From Chitinophaga eiseniae (GTDB lineage: Bacteria; Bacteroidota; Bacteroidia; Chitinophagales; Chitinophagaceae): a DNA stretch of 64,000 bases. Location of the stretch: positions 1 to 64,000 of the forward strand of contig NZ_JABAHZ010000014.1 of the NCBI RefSeq assembly GCF_012641265.1, given 5' to 3'. A model generated the notes under the pieces. That model searched no databases and had not been told where the DNA came from. It saw only the letters and a list, made by a program, of their open reading frames with translations. The position numbers were made by a program, and so were the translations under genes. Shown here one piece after another: positions 55,100 through 64,000 of this stretch; within the stretch, counting starts at the first letter, position 1, and every line of letters begins with the position of its first letter.

Positions 55100-55136
55100 A
55101 TATGATGGCAGGGATATTTTAGATCAAAATGTAAAC

Positions 55137-55715
55137 TTACGCACAATAAGTCTTGGCGATAACTCCCTTCGGAAAAACCTTTACCTCGTCCAACTTCAGG
55201 TAAAGCGGCATTTTCGCATTGCCGAAGATGGGCAGTCCTGATCCCAATACAACAGGATGAATGGCCAGGTGGTACTCATCAACGAGACCTGTGGCAATAA
55301 GGCTCTGCATAAATCCTGCGCCGCCGATGGCTACGATTGGCTTCCCTGGCTCAGCTTTAAGTTCCCTGATCCCTTCGGTAAGATCGCCATCGAAAATCCG
55401 CGCCCCGGCCCAGGAAGCCACGGCAGGCGACTGTTCCAGCCCGTGGTCGATGCCTTTAAATCCTTTTTGGGTAAAAACGGCCTTGGGAATCTCGTTCATT
55501 GGTGCAGCAAATGGCCCGGTCGCAGTAGGCCAGTAAGGGGCCAAAGTTTCAAACGTTTTCCTGCCCATGATGATTAACCCGGCTTGCCGGATCTGATCAA
55601 CACTCCAGGCCGCCGACTCTTCGTCCCCGGTTTTGAACACCCAATCTTTCCCGCCATCCGCGGCACTTACAAAACCATCGATAGAAACCGACATTTTCAC
55701 TATTAATTTTCGCAT
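55137..55715 (-). CDS. RibD C-terminal/dihydrofolate-reductase-like protein
   Basis: The start at 55715 (MRKLIVKMSVSIDGFV) matches the family N-terminus; the longer frame adds 16 unrelated residues. 192 aa with the DHFR-like fold: SIDGFVSAADGGKDW, IIMGRKTFETLAPYWP, and the NADPH-binding GGAGFMQSLIATGLVDEYHL. Reduces an unknown substrate; these stand-alone copies are common in Bacteroidota. Confidence 0.85.
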   Translation of the reverse strand: MRKLIVKMSVSIDGFVSAADGGKDWVFKTGDEESAAWSVDQIRQAGLIIMGRKTFETLAPYWPTATGPFAAPMNEIPKAVFTQKGFKGIDHGLEQSPAVASWAGARIFDGDLTEGIRELKAEPGKPIVAIGGAGFMQSLIATGLVDEYHLAIHPVVLGSGLPIFGNAKMPLYLKLDEVKVFPKGVIAKTYCA

Positions 55716-55895
55716 AGCTAAATGATTTGTTTCACAAATGTAACCGAGTCTTTCTTCAAGCAACGGGGGCTAAAGCGACAATCTCAAGGGGTAATTGCGA
55801 CTTATCACTGGACCACCATTTTTATGAAAAACTGGACCACAAGCATAGTCCAGTTAAAAAGTAGTTTTGTTATTCATTCAATATAATTTATAGCA

Positions 55896-56342
55896 ATGGA
55901 TTACAAAATTAAAAAAGCAGGTTTGGAAGACTTAAACGATGCCGCGGAATTATTCAACCTGTACCGGATTTTTTACCGCCAGGCCGACGATTATGAGAAA
56001 TGTAAGCAGTTCATACGGGAAAGGCTGGACAATGAGCAGTCCAATATTTTCCTCGTTTATGTGGAGGATAAAGCAGTGGGGTTTGTGCAGCTGTACAAGA
56101 TGTACCATTACATTAAACTGGCAAAGCAGTGGTTATTGAGCGATTTGTTTGTTCATCCCGATTACAGGGGGAAAGGGTTATCTGTTGCCCTGATAGATCG
56201 TAGCAAGCAATGGTGCAACGAAACGGAAGCTTGCGGTTTGATGCTCGAAACTGAAAAGATAAATGATATCGGTAATAAACTCTACCCTCGTTGTGGATTT
56301 GAATATGATGGGTTGCACAACTATTACTACTGGTGGAAATAA
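55896..56342 (+). CDS. GNAT family N-acetyltransferase
   Basis: 148 aa, full GNAT domain. Acetyl-CoA-binding motif A at DLFVHPDYRGKGLSVALI (about 87-105; R/QxxGxG form is RGKGLS), preceded by the substrate strands VGFVQLYKMYHY. Acts in the cytosol; the acceptor is unknown. Single-gene transcript. Confidence 0.9.
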   Translation: MDYKIKKAGLEDLNDAAELFNLYRIFYRQADDYEKCKQFIRERLDNEQSNIFLVYVEDKAVGFVQLYKMYHYIKLAKQWLLSDLFVHPDYRGKGLSVALIDRSKQWCNETEACGLMLETEKINDIGNKLYPRCGFEYDGLHNYYYWWK

Positions 56343-56530
56343 AACAGGGAATGGCGAAACGATGTCGTTTCGCCACTCTTGCGCCATAAGTCGGTTAGTG
56401 TTTGAAATGAACCAACCAGGGCAAATAGCATTTGCGCCGGGTTTATTAATAATGAAAATTGTTTATATGGACTTGTGATATCCCGAAATAAAATTTGGAT
56501 GATTGGAGTTTAATATTGTTATATTTAACA

Positions 56531-56558
56531 TTGTATTCACAAACCGATGTTACTTTTG
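56531..56558 (+). promoter_or_regulatory. Promoter of the FecI-like sigma gene
   Basis: TTG at 56531 and TACTTTTG at 56551-56558 (TAnnTTTG) with 17 bp between them. The -7 element ends 7 bp before the ATG at 56566, so the message is nearly leaderless. Confidence 0.5.
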
Positions 56559-56565
56559 GCGGCTC

Positions 56566-57126
56566 ATGACTGCTAATCATACAGATGATTTACAACTACT
56601 TGCCCGCATAAAAGTGGGGGAATCGCGGGCATTTGATCTGTTGTTCGTGAAGTATTATTCCAACTTGTTGCATTTTAGCAAGTCACTATTGCCTTATCCG
56701 AGTGATGAGGCGGAAGATGTTGTATTGGAAGTATTCCACCAGTTCTGGCGAAACAGGGATACCATCAACATACATTCCTCTCTCTCCGCCTTTCTATACG
56801 TTTCTGTTAAAAACCGTATATACGATTATCGCCGTAAGTTGAAGCTCAATACACCGCTGGAAGATATTCACGGCGATACCATGGCCAGCCAGGAAGGCCC
56901 TGACCATACCTTAAATTATAAAGAGACAGCCGAAAATATTGAGAAGCTCATCAGGTTACTACCTGAACGGATGCAGCTGATCTTCCGGATGAATCGGGAA
57001 GATGAACTCAGCTACCAGGAAATTGCAGACCTGCTGGAGATCTCCATTAACTCTGTCAAAACACAGATGTACCGCGCCATCAAATTCTTAAAGGAAACCT
57101 ACCGCTTCGACAGCTCCGTTGTCTAA
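56566..57126 (+). CDS. FecI-like ECF sigma factor
   Basis: The start at 56566 (MTANHTDDLQLLARIK) fits the family; 21 further upstream codons are hydrophobic and unlikely. 186 aa. Sigma-2 (AFDLLFVKYYSNLLHFSKSLL, EAEDVVLEVFHQFW) and sigma-4 (LIRLLPERMQLIFRMNREDELSYQEIADLLEISINSVKTQM). Works with the FecR gene that follows after 29 bp and should direct transcription of the SusC/D pair when the ligand is present. Confidence 0.93.
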   Translation: MTANHTDDLQLLARIKVGESRAFDLLFVKYYSNLLHFSKSLLPYPSDEAEDVVLEVFHQFWRNRDTINIHSSLSAFLYVSVKNRIYDYRRKLKLNTPLEDIHGDTMASQEGPDHTLNYKETAENIEKLIRLLPERMQLIFRMNREDELSYQEIADLLEISINSVKTQMYRAIKFLKETYRFDSSVV

Positions 57127-57155
57127 AAAAATATTTTTTTTCGTTGTCATGATTT

Positions 57156-58190
57156 GTGATTGTTCTTTCGTCTTATAGTAAAAGGACGTATAAATTGAGA
57201 GAACAAGAACTTTACCTGTTGGTCACCAGGTACCTGTCGGGACAGACCAGCGACGCGGAGAATGCCTGGCTGATGGACTGGATGGCGGCGGATAAGCGTA
57301 ATCAACAAGACTTTGACGAAATAAAAAGAGTGTGGCAGGAGCATCAGCGAACTACCGACGAACAGGTAGGGCAGGCATTATCTGTTTTGCGGGCGAGGAT
57401 TGCAGCCGATGAACAACGTCCTGCGCCGGTAAAATCCAAACGGGTACAACTATATTGGTTTGCGGCAGCAGCCGGCATATTGGGTATGGTACTTACTACC
57501 TGGTACCTCTTTACACCTAAGCCTACCAACCATTTGCTTTCTTTAAAAGTTGTTACTCGCCCGGGTGAGAAAAAGACCATTGTGCTGGAAGACAGTACCA
57601 GGGTGATATTAGGACCCGAAAGTGAACTTTCCTATCCAGCAGCTTTTGATAAACACAACAGAACCGTATCGGTAAAAGGACAGGCCTACTTCGAGGTAAG
57701 CCAGGCGCCTCATCAGCCGTTTGTGGTAGAAACTTCCCTATTATCTGTGCAGGTATTGGGTACCCATTTCAATGTACAGGCAGATCCGAAAGCGCCCGCC
57801 AATACCGTGGCTTTGCTGGAAGGTGCGGTTAAAGTAAAACTGAAAGGAGAGAAAACTTATCTGCTCAAGCCGGGGCAGGAGATCTCCGTGGATAGTCACA
57901 CTAATCAAATAGCGTTAAATCCCCTGGATTCCACGTCGGTATTGGGATGGCAACAAAATGTGCTGGTATTTAAAAATGAAGAATTCGGCAGCGCTGCTGC
58001 AAGGATAGAAAAAATGTACGGTGTAAAGATTGTCTTTAATAATGGAGAAGCAGCAGCAACACATCTCTATGCACAATTTAAAAATGAACCGCTGGACGCT
58101 GTAATGGCTGCCATCTGTACTTCCGGTGTGCTGACCTACCGCCAGCAGGGCGACACTATTTATGTGAATATGAAGAAAGGAACTAAATAA
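57156..58190 (+). CDS. FecR-family anti-sigma factor
   Basis: 344 aa from a GTG; a TTG at 57195 (LREQELYLLVTRYL), preceded by AAAGGA, is a better family start. Cytoplasmic N-terminal anti-sigma part (about 14-90 with LMDWM and DEIKRVWQEH), one membrane helix (about 102-120), periplasmic FecR domain (VVTRPGEKKTIVLEDSTRV, SVKGQAYFEVSQ, VQVLGTHFNVQA) and a C-terminal STN-binding-type domain (ALNPLDST... VLTYRQQGDTIYVNM). Holds the FecI-like factor until the SusC STN domain signals. Confidence 0.93.
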   Translation: MIVLSSYSKRTYKLREQELYLLVTRYLSGQTSDAENAWLMDWMAADKRNQQDFDEIKRVWQEHQRTTDEQVGQALSVLRARIAADEQRPAPVKSKRVQLYWFAAAAGILGMVLTTWYLFTPKPTNHLLSLKVVTRPGEKKTIVLEDSTRVILGPESELSYPAAFDKHNRTVSVKGQAYFEVSQAPHQPFVVETSLLSVQVLGTHFNVQADPKAPANTVALLEGAVKVKLKGEKTYLLKPGQEISVDSHTNQIALNPLDSTSVLGWQQNVLVFKNEEFGSAAARIEKMYGVKIVFNNGEAAATHLYAQFKNEPLDAVMAAICTSGVLTYRQQGDTIYVNMKKGTK

Positions 58191-58191
58191 A

Positions 58192-58398
58192 AAACCGGTA
58201 TCTACGAAATGCCGGTTATCGCTATCAAATTGTTGGAATGTACATGTATCTGGCGCAGGCGCCAATTGAATTTAACTACCACCTAAACGACTAAAACTTA
58301 TTGCAACATGAAGACTATGTAAGCCGCTACCAGGTATGAGTTAAAAAGAAACCGGCATCTACGAAATGCCGGTCGGATCGCTATTAAATTGTTGGAAT
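58192..58398 (+). repeat. Duplicated leader with hairpin between fecR and susC
   Basis: A segment of about 48-50 bp occurs at 58192-58239 and again at 58349-58398: a hairpin (ACCGG(T/C)AT / ATGCCGGT, loop CTACGA-A) followed by ATCGCTAT(C/T)AAATTGTTGGAAT. Between the copies a four-codon frame (MKTM, 58308-58322) looks like a leftover gene start. The first hairpin may act as partial terminator after fecR. Confidence 0.6.
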
Positions 58399-58421
58399 CT
58401 AATTAACGAATTTGCTAATTT

Positions 58422-61400
58422 ATGAAAAAAAAGAGTTATCCTGTATCTCTGATTTTACGTCTTTGCAGACTTTTAACAGTTATTGTACTTTTTTTGTGTA
58501 CCCAGCAAGCATGGGCTGCAAACAGGGTCGGAAATTTGCAGGACCTGTCAAAGGTAAAATGCTCGCTGGCTGCGGTGAATATGCCACTCAGCGATGTATT
58601 TGACATACTGCAAAAACAAACTGAATTTAATTTTATCTGTGTAGACAATACCAGGTTGCTGACAAGAAAAGTTAACCTGGTGAAGCGCGATAAAAGCCTT
58701 GCCATCATCCTCGATGAAATTGGCCAGGAGTTAAGCTTCTCTTATCGCCTTTCCGGCCGTCAAATCATCATCGAACCTTTACGCACGTCTGCCGCAGCGG
58801 CCCCAGCACCTGCACCCCGCCTGGTAAAAGGGCATGTAACAGACGCAAAGAAGGTAGGCCTTCCCGGCGTATCGGTGCTCATTAAAGGTACCCACACTGG
58901 TACTATCACCAGCCAGGAAGGTGATTTCTCCATCAAAGCCAGTACCGGCGACATACTCGTTTTCAGCTTTATTGGCTTCCTGGTAAAGGAAGTACCCGTA
59001 GGTGACGGCGATAAGTACGACGTACAATTGGAAGAAAACTCCAAAGGCTTATCAGAAGTGGTAGTAACCGCTTTGGGTGTAAAGAAGGAGAAAACCAAAC
59101 TAGGCTACGCTGTGCAGGAAGTACAGGGCGAAAGCCTGGTGAAAGCGCGTGAACCCAACCTGGTTAACTCCCTTACCGGTAGGGTAGCGGGCTTGAATAT
59201 TAAGAACTCCACTGACTTATTCCAGGACCCGGGCATATCATTGCGCGGTCGTAAGCCATTGATCGTGATCGACGGGGTACCTGACCAGACAGCCGATTTC
59301 TATAAGGTAAATGCCGATGACGTAGAAAGCATGACCGTCCTGAAAGGCGCCAGCGCTTCTGCGCTGTATGGGTCTATTGGCCAGAACGGCGCTATTATGA
59401 TTACTACCAAACGTGGTAAAGGCAAAACATTAAGCGTAGAGATCAATTCCTCCACGCAACTGCAACCCAGCTTTATCCGTATTCCTAACGTGCAAACCGT
59501 TTACGGTGCAGGCTTTAAAGGAAAGTATACGTATGTGGATGGTTCCGGTGGCGGACCTGAAGGTTCGGGCTGGATCTGGGGACCCCGGCTTGATCAGCGG
59601 GATCCCAGCACGCCAAGCGGGTATTTCGAAACCCCGCAATTCAATAGTCCTATTGATACAGCAACCGGCAAACGTATTCCGCTGCCATTCATCTCCCGTG
59701 GTAAAAATAATGTGAAGGACTTCTTCAACACCGGCGTGGTGGCGAGCAACACCATCAGCATCATGCAAAGCTCCGATAAAGGATCTTTTCGTGCCTCTGC
59801 TTCACATATCTATCAAAAGGGGATTGTACCTAATACTGGTTTGAACAACAGCTCATTTACAGTAGCCGGTAACTACAAATTATCAGATGCGTTAACCATG
59901 GATGCGCGGTTGAGTTATAATAAACAGTATACCGACAACTTCCCTGAAACCGGCTATGGTCCTACCAACTACCTCTATAATCTTGTATTATGGACGGGCG
60001 CGGATGTAAGTGTAAAAGACCTGCGCAACTATTGGATGCCGGGTAAAGAGGGCATTCAGCAACGTAACTACAACAACTCCTACTACAACAACCCTTATTT
60101 CCAGGCATATGAATACCTGCGTGGATACAATAAGGATAATACTTTCGGCTCCCTGAACCTCTCGTATAAGATCAGCCCTGAGTTTTCAGTACAATTCAGG
60201 AATGGTATCAATACGTATGGTCTTAACCGTACCTATAAGGAGCCTAAGAGTTACATCGGCTATGGCAACAAGTCGCGGGGCCAGTTTACAGTAGCAACAC
60301 AAAACTACTTCGACATTGCTTCTGACCTCATTGGCGACTATAACCATACCTTCTCCAGCAAGTTCAAGATCCATGCACAACTTGGCGGATCGAACTATTA
60401 TCGTAACTACAAGTGGGGAGATGCCAACACAGATGGTTTAACTGTTCCGGGTTTCTATAGTCTAAGTAATTCTGCCAACCCCGTACAGGCCGAAAACTTT
60501 GTGGAAGAGAGAAGGACCAGCAGCGCATATGGGGTGATCGACCTCGAATTCCTGAACGCGATCTACCTTTCTGCTACCGGAAGAAATGACATCATCTCCA
60601 CTTTACCAACAGAAAATAATAGCTTTTTCTATCCATCTGTCAGCGCTGCTGTAGTCATCTCTCAACTGACTAAGCTGCCATCATGGATTACTTTTCTGAA
60701 GGTGAGAAGTTCCTGGTCGAGAGTATCCAGCGCTACGCTCAACGATAACAGTTATACCTATAGCTACCTGCCTTCTTTCAATAAAGGTACTATCTGGAAT
60801 AACGTACCCTCTTTAACTTATGGAAATGCCCTGCTAAACAAAATGTTGATTCCGCAAACATCGGACAGCTGGGAAGCCGGCGTAGATGCGAAGTTCTTCA
60901 ACAGCCGGATTGGCATAGAAGCTACCTACTACCAAACCCGTGATTATAATAATATCGTTTCCGTACCAATGTCTGTTTCCAGTGGTTACAATAGCCAGCT
61001 GGCTAATGGTAATGTGTACCAGCGCAAAGGAATAGAGCTGGCGCTGACAGGTTCTCCAATACGGGGTAAAGCATTCAGCTGGGATGTGGCGGTCAACTTC
61101 AGCAAATACCGTCGTTACCTGAAAGAGATCTATGGCAATGCGGAAACACTGGACTTCCTGCGGGTAGGTGATCGCACCGACAAGATTTTTACAGGTGTAT
61201 ATCAGAAAGACCCGCAGGGTAACATCATCTATGGCAGCAATGGTTTTCCTTTGAATGATGCCTTCTCCCGTTTTATTGGGTATAATGATCCTGACTGGAC
61301 TTATGGTATGGAAAACAGCTTTACCTATAAGAACTTCACGTTTAAATTCCTGGTTGATGGCCGTATCGGCGGTATGATGTATTCCACCACCAATCAGAAG

Positions 61401-61856
61401 ATGTGGTGGGGTGGTACGCATCCGGGCACAGTAAATCATTTCCGTGATGAGGCGAATGAAGGCAAATCTACCTATGTGGGTAAAGGGGTAGTGGTAACAG
61501 GCGGTGAGGCAACCTACGACAGCTATGGCAACATCGTGAAGGATACCCGTACGTTTGCGCCTAATACCAAAGCGGTGAATTATATCGACTATATGACCAA
61601 CACCAGCAATGGCGCCAACAATAACTACAATTATTTTTCACAGACTTTCCTGAAACTCCGTGAGGTAACGCTCACTTATCAGTTCCCATCGTCGTGGCTG
61701 CACAGGTCATTTATTAAAGGTGCTACCGTATCCTTTGTGGGCCGCAACCTGTTGCTGTTCTCAAAAATGCCGAATGTAGACCCGGATCCGGCTGCGGATA
61801 ACCTGCAGACACCATCTACACGCTCTATGGGTATCAATTTTAATATTAAGTTTTAA
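58422..61856 (+). CDS. SusC/RagA TonB-linked transporter with STN domain
   Basis: 1144 aa. Signal peptide ending AWAAN (about 34); secretin/TonB short N-terminal (STN) domain about 42-118 (VNMPLSDVFDILQKQTEFNF, IILDEIGQELSFSYRLSG); carboxypeptidase-D regulatory-like domain about 135-208; TonB box and plug (LSEVVVTALGVKKEKTKLGY, VLKGASASALYGSIGQNGAIMITT); then the barrel, ending GINFNIKF. The STN domain transmits ligand binding to the FecR gene product encoded just upstream. Its TAA shares one base with the ATG of the susD frame. Confidence 0.94.
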   Translation: MKKKSYPVSLILRLCRLLTVIVLFLCTQQAWAANRVGNLQDLSKVKCSLAAVNMPLSDVFDILQKQTEFNFICVDNTRLLTRKVNLVKRDKSLAIILDEIGQELSFSYRLSGRQIIIEPLRTSAAAAPAPAPRLVKGHVTDAKKVGLPGVSVLIKGTHTGTITSQEGDFSIKASTGDILVFSFIGFLVKEVPVGDGDKYDVQLEENSKGLSEVVVTALGVKKEKTKLGYAVQEVQGESLVKAREPNLVNSLTGRVAGLNIKNSTDLFQDPGISLRGRKPLIVIDGVPDQTADFYKVNADDVESMTVLKGASASALYGSIGQNGAIMITTKRGKGKTLSVEINSSTQLQPSFIRIPNVQTVYGAGFKGKYTYVDGSGGGPEGSGWIWGPRLDQRDPSTPSGYFETPQFNSPIDTATGKRIPLPFISRGKNNVKDFFNTGVVASNTISIMQSSDKGSFRASASHIYQKGIVPNTGLNNSSFTVAGNYKLSDALTMDARLSYNKQYTDNFPETGYGPTNYLYNLVLWTGADVSVKDLRNYWMPGKEGIQQRNYNNSYYNNPYFQAYEYLRGYNKDNTFGSLNLSYKISPEFSVQFRNGINTYGLNRTYKEPKSYIGYGNKSRGQFTVATQNYFDIASDLIGDYNHTFSSKFKIHAQLGGSNYYRNYKWGDANTDGLTVPGFYSLSNSANPVQAENFVEERRTSSAYGVIDLEFLNAIYLSATGRNDIISTLPTENNSFFYPSVSAAVVISQLTKLPSWITFLKVRSSWSRVSSATLNDNSYTYSYLPSFNKGTIWNNVPSLTYGNALLNKMLIPQTSDSWEAGVDAKFFNSRIGIEATYYQTRDYNNIVSVPMSVSSGYNSQLANGNVYQRKGIELALTGSPIRGKAFSWDVAVNFSKYRRYLKEIYGNAETLDFLRVGDRTDKIFTGVYQKDPQGNIIYGSNGFPLNDAFSRFIGYNDPDWTYGMENSFTYKNFTFKFLVDGRIGGMMYSTTNQKMWWGGTHPGTVNHFRDEANEGKSTYVGKGVVVTGGEATYDSYGNIVKDTRTFAPNTKAVNYIDYMTNTSNGANNNYNYFSQTFLKLREVTLTYQFPSSWLHRSFIKGATVSFVGRNLLLFSKMPNVDPDPAADNLQTPSTRSMGINFNIKF

Positions 61857-61867
61857 TGCGCTGGTTT

Positions 61868-63322
61868 ATGAAAAAAATCGTCTTTATATTATTAAGTATC
61901 CTTGTCATACAGTCGGGATGTAAAAAATTCAGCGAATTCCAGACAGACCCTAACAAGTCCACCATCGCTACGCCCGACCTGTTATTGAATGCGATCATAC
62001 AGAATGCTTTTCAGTCAACCACCATCGGTGCTGCGCTGGCGTGCCGGCAGATGGTGTATACGGATGCGGCTAACGCCAACCAATATTATGGCTGGAACAG
62101 AGCGGGCTTTGATACCTATGGCAGCTTACGCCAGGTGCTGAAGATGGAGCAGGCGGCCACCGCACAAAGCAAACCTGAATACCAGCCGTTAGCCAAATTT
62201 TTCCGCGCCTGGTATTTCCTGCAACTTACCCAAACCTTTGGCGATGTGCCCTATTCCAGCGCACTGAAAGGAGATGATGGGATAGGAGCCCCTGCCTACG
62301 ACAAACAGGAGGATATTTATCTCAATATCCTGAACGACCTGAATGCGGCCAATAGCCTCATTGCTGCAGGCACTACCGCTGTGCAGGGTGATATTCTCTA
62401 TAACGGTAACATGCAGCAATGGAAACGCGCCATCAATGCACTGTCGTTGCGTGTATTGATGAGTTTATCGCTGAAGGAAGGAAAGTCTAAAATTGACGTG
62501 AAAAAGCGTTTTGCAGATATCGTGAACAACCCCGCTACTTATCCGCTACCAGCGGGCAACGATGACAATGTGGCTCTGAAGTTCTACGACCTGCAGGGGA
62601 ACCGCTATCCGTACTTCAATAACAACGACTTACAAACGGCAGATTATATGGAGGAGAGTTTTGTTAATCTCCTGAAAGGGCTCAAAGATGCGCGGCTATT
62701 CAGCTTTGCAGACAAGGCCCCTAAATTCGCCGCTTTACCTGCCACTGATTTCAATGCCTATGGTGGTGCAAAAGCGAGCGCACCGGTGAATGAAAATAAC
62801 GCGCGCACCGTTGCGGGAGAGGTGTCTAAAATTAACCCACGGTTTTATAATAACCCGGTAAATGAACAAAGCATTGCCCTGGGATATCCGGAGTTGCAGT
62901 TCATCCTTGCAGAAGGGGTGCTGAGAGGCTGGATCAGCGGTACGGCTAGCGACTACTACGAAAAAGGCATCCGGGCATCCATGGCTTTTTACAAGATTGA
63001 TCAGGCGGCTATTGATAGTTATGTTGCGCAGACCGCTGTAAAGCTATCATCAACCGATGGCTTAGGCCAGGTTATTACACAGAAATACATTGCCGCATTC
63101 TTTAACAGTGGCTGGCAGCCATTCTACGAACAACGCAGAACCGGCTTCCCGGTATTTGATGTTTCCGGCGCAGGTATGCTTAACAACAATAAAATACCTA
63201 AAAGATGGATGTACCCGGAGAGCGAGTTGCAACTGAACAAAGACCATGTACAGGAAGCTGTTACGAACCAGTACCCAGAGGGCGACAACATCAATGGCGT
63301 CATGTGGCTGATTAAACCATAG
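61868..63322 (+). CDS. SusD/RagB-like lipoprotein (SusD-like 2 type)
   Basis: The start at 61868 (MKKIVFILLSILVIQSGC) gives a clean lipobox with Cys18; an in-frame ATG at 61856 overlapping the susC stop is possible. 484 aa. SusD-like core: FFRAWYFLQLTQTFGDVPYSSAL, WKRAINALSLRVLMSL, GYPELQFILAEGVLRGW and the late WQPFYEQRRTGFPVF and NNNKIPKRWMYPESE. Binds the cargo for the preceding SusC; the ligand (glycan, peptide or other) is open. Confidence 0.93.
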   Translation: MKKIVFILLSILVIQSGCKKFSEFQTDPNKSTIATPDLLLNAIIQNAFQSTTIGAALACRQMVYTDAANANQYYGWNRAGFDTYGSLRQVLKMEQAATAQSKPEYQPLAKFFRAWYFLQLTQTFGDVPYSSALKGDDGIGAPAYDKQEDIYLNILNDLNAANSLIAAGTTAVQGDILYNGNMQQWKRAINALSLRVLMSLSLKEGKSKIDVKKRFADIVNNPATYPLPAGNDDNVALKFYDLQGNRYPYFNNNDLQTADYMEESFVNLLKGLKDARLFSFADKAPKFAALPATDFNAYGGAKASAPVNENNARTVAGEVSKINPRFYNNPVNEQSIALGYPELQFILAEGVLRGWISGTASDYYEKGIRASMAFYKIDQAAIDSYVAQTAVKLSSTDGLGQVITQKYIAAFFNSGWQPFYEQRRTGFPVFDVSGAGMLNNNKIPKRWMYPESELQLNKDHVQEAVTNQYPEGDNINGVMWLIKP

Positions 63323-63348
63323 GGATTTTCATAAATATAAATAGGCTA

Positions 63349-63372
63349 CGCTGCACCCATACCGGTGCAGCG
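63349..63372 (+). other. Hairpin between susD and phosphodiesterase genes
   Basis: CGCTGCACC / GGTGCAGCG, 9 bp perfect, 6-nt loop, no T-run; likely an intra-operon hairpin that sets relative mRNA levels. Confidence 0.5.
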
Positions 63373-63388
63373 CAGCTGTTAAAACAGT

Positions 63389-64000
63389 ATGACAATGAAT
63401 AAATGGACAAAATCACTGGCGATTGTATTCCTGGCTTTTCAGTCTGGCGTATATGCGCAAAATGTTAGAAAAACGGTCTTTGTAATTGCAGATGGTATCC
63501 CTGCAGATGTAATAGAACGTTTGGAGCTTCCTAACATTAAAAGGATTATCAGCGACGGTACCTATACCCGGATGCATGTGGGAGGCGATAAAAGTTCGTA
63601 CAATGAAACGCCCACTATTTCTGCAGTTGGCTACAACAGCCTGTTGACCGGCACCTGGGTGAACAAACACAATGTGCCCGATAACGATATAACGGCGCCG
63701 AATTACAACTATCAGCACATTTTCCGCCTGTTTAAAGCGCAGTACCCTGGTAAAAAGACGGCGATATTTTCCAGCTGGCAGGACAACCGTACCAAGTTAG
63801 TCGGCCATGAGCTGCCCGAAGCAGGCAACGTAAAGATGGATTATTATTTTGATGGCTATGAGCTGGATACCATCCACTATCAGCATGATAAAGCACATCA
63901 GTTCATGCACCGCATTGATGAAAAAGTGGTAGAGGAGGCGACGGCCACCATCAGGAAAAATGCACCGGACTTATCATGGGTGTACCTGGAATATACGGAT
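63389..64000 (+). CDS. Alkaline-phosphatase-superfamily phosphodiesterase/pyrophosphatase (C-terminus beyond right edge)
   Basis: 204 codons remain open to the window edge. ATG at 63389 or 63395 precedes a signal peptide ending VYAQ. The family pattern starts with VFVIADGIPAD (first metal Asp) and the nucleophile Thr in NETPTISAVGYNSLLTG, followed by WVNKHNVPDND. This is the type I phosphodiesterase/nucleotide pyrophosphatase group (PF01663). Exported; in this operon it may release phosphate or process the imported substrate. The metal residues of the second half lie outside the window. Confidence 0.88.
   Translation, partial: MTMNKWTKSLAIVFLAFQSGVYAQNVRKTVFVIADGIPADVIERLELPNIKRIISDGTYTRMHVGGDKSSYNETPTISAVGYNSLLTGTWVNKHNVPDNDITAPNYNYQHIFRLFKAQYPGKKTAIFSSWQDNRTKLVGHELPEAGNVKMDYYFDGYELDTIHYQHDKAHQFMHRIDEKVVEEATATIRKNAPDLSWVYLEYTD

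Noticed and set aside
60834..61439. 201-aa minus-strand frame
   Set aside because: Antisense to the SusC barrel and without recognisable features.

Overview
The window reads as chromosomal DNA of a soil-type Bacteroidota, most likely a Chitinophaga-like member of the Chitinophagaceae. The signs are two SusC/SusD pairs, a hybrid two-component sensor, FecI/FecR regulation, several type IX secretion C-terminal sorting domains, TAnnTTTG-type promoters, many lipoproteins and secreted glycoside hydrolases. The species assignment is an inference from gene content.

Layout. 1-3666: two secreted proteins (a subtilisin-like S8 peptidase cut by the left edge and a delta-60 repeat protein with a sorting tail) and a small hypothetical gene. 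3667-17760: an accessory region. It holds a nested hairpin and a helically phased AAAT repeat, a small operon (soluble histidine kinase, HEPN-type protein, 98-aa protein) divergent from an XRE regulator, a 59-codon remnant of the conjugation gene traE (DUF4134), and then a compact four-gene cassette at 7871-13960: C5-cytosine methyltransferase, MutL/MORC-like GHKL ATPase, Z1-domain helicase-like ATPase and a PD-(D/E)XK nuclease. Next come tRNA-3'-end-like direct repeats around a duplicated-LamG lipoprotein, broken fragments and a pseudouridine synthase lacking its catalytic half. A tRNA-Lys(TTT) follows at 18809.

19044-28463: ordinary and remodelled chromosome. It includes an alpha/beta hydrolase, a stretch of decayed coding DNA, a chimeric SRPBCC/ArsR regulator under twin palindromic operators with a second SRPBCC gene and an F420-reductase-like gene, and a five-gene operon (aldo/keto reductase, two hydrolases, carboxymuconolactone decarboxylase, cupin) divergent from an AraC regulator.

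28705-47573: glycan use. A 1.5-kb-residue-class multidomain secreted protein with a type IX tail, then SusD, SusC and a hybrid two-component regulator, followed by a GH11 xylanase, an esterase and a GH29 fucosidase. Together they suggest sensing, import and hydrolysis of a plant polysaccharide, possibly a xylan; the substrate is an inference.

47707-64000: a glycosyltransferase, a Gfo/Idh/MocA oxidoreductase, an operon of an AhpD-like protein and a SigJ-like sigma factor that looks foreign, two adjacent class I terpene synthase paralogues, a RibD-type reductase, a GNAT acetyltransferase, and a FecI/FecR-controlled SusC/SusD pair followed by a phosphodiesterase-type gene cut by the right edge.

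The most notable system is the 7871-13960 cassette. It is a predicted restriction-modification or anti-phage system whose parts have been recognised computationally but whose mechanism is, as far as I know, poorly described.
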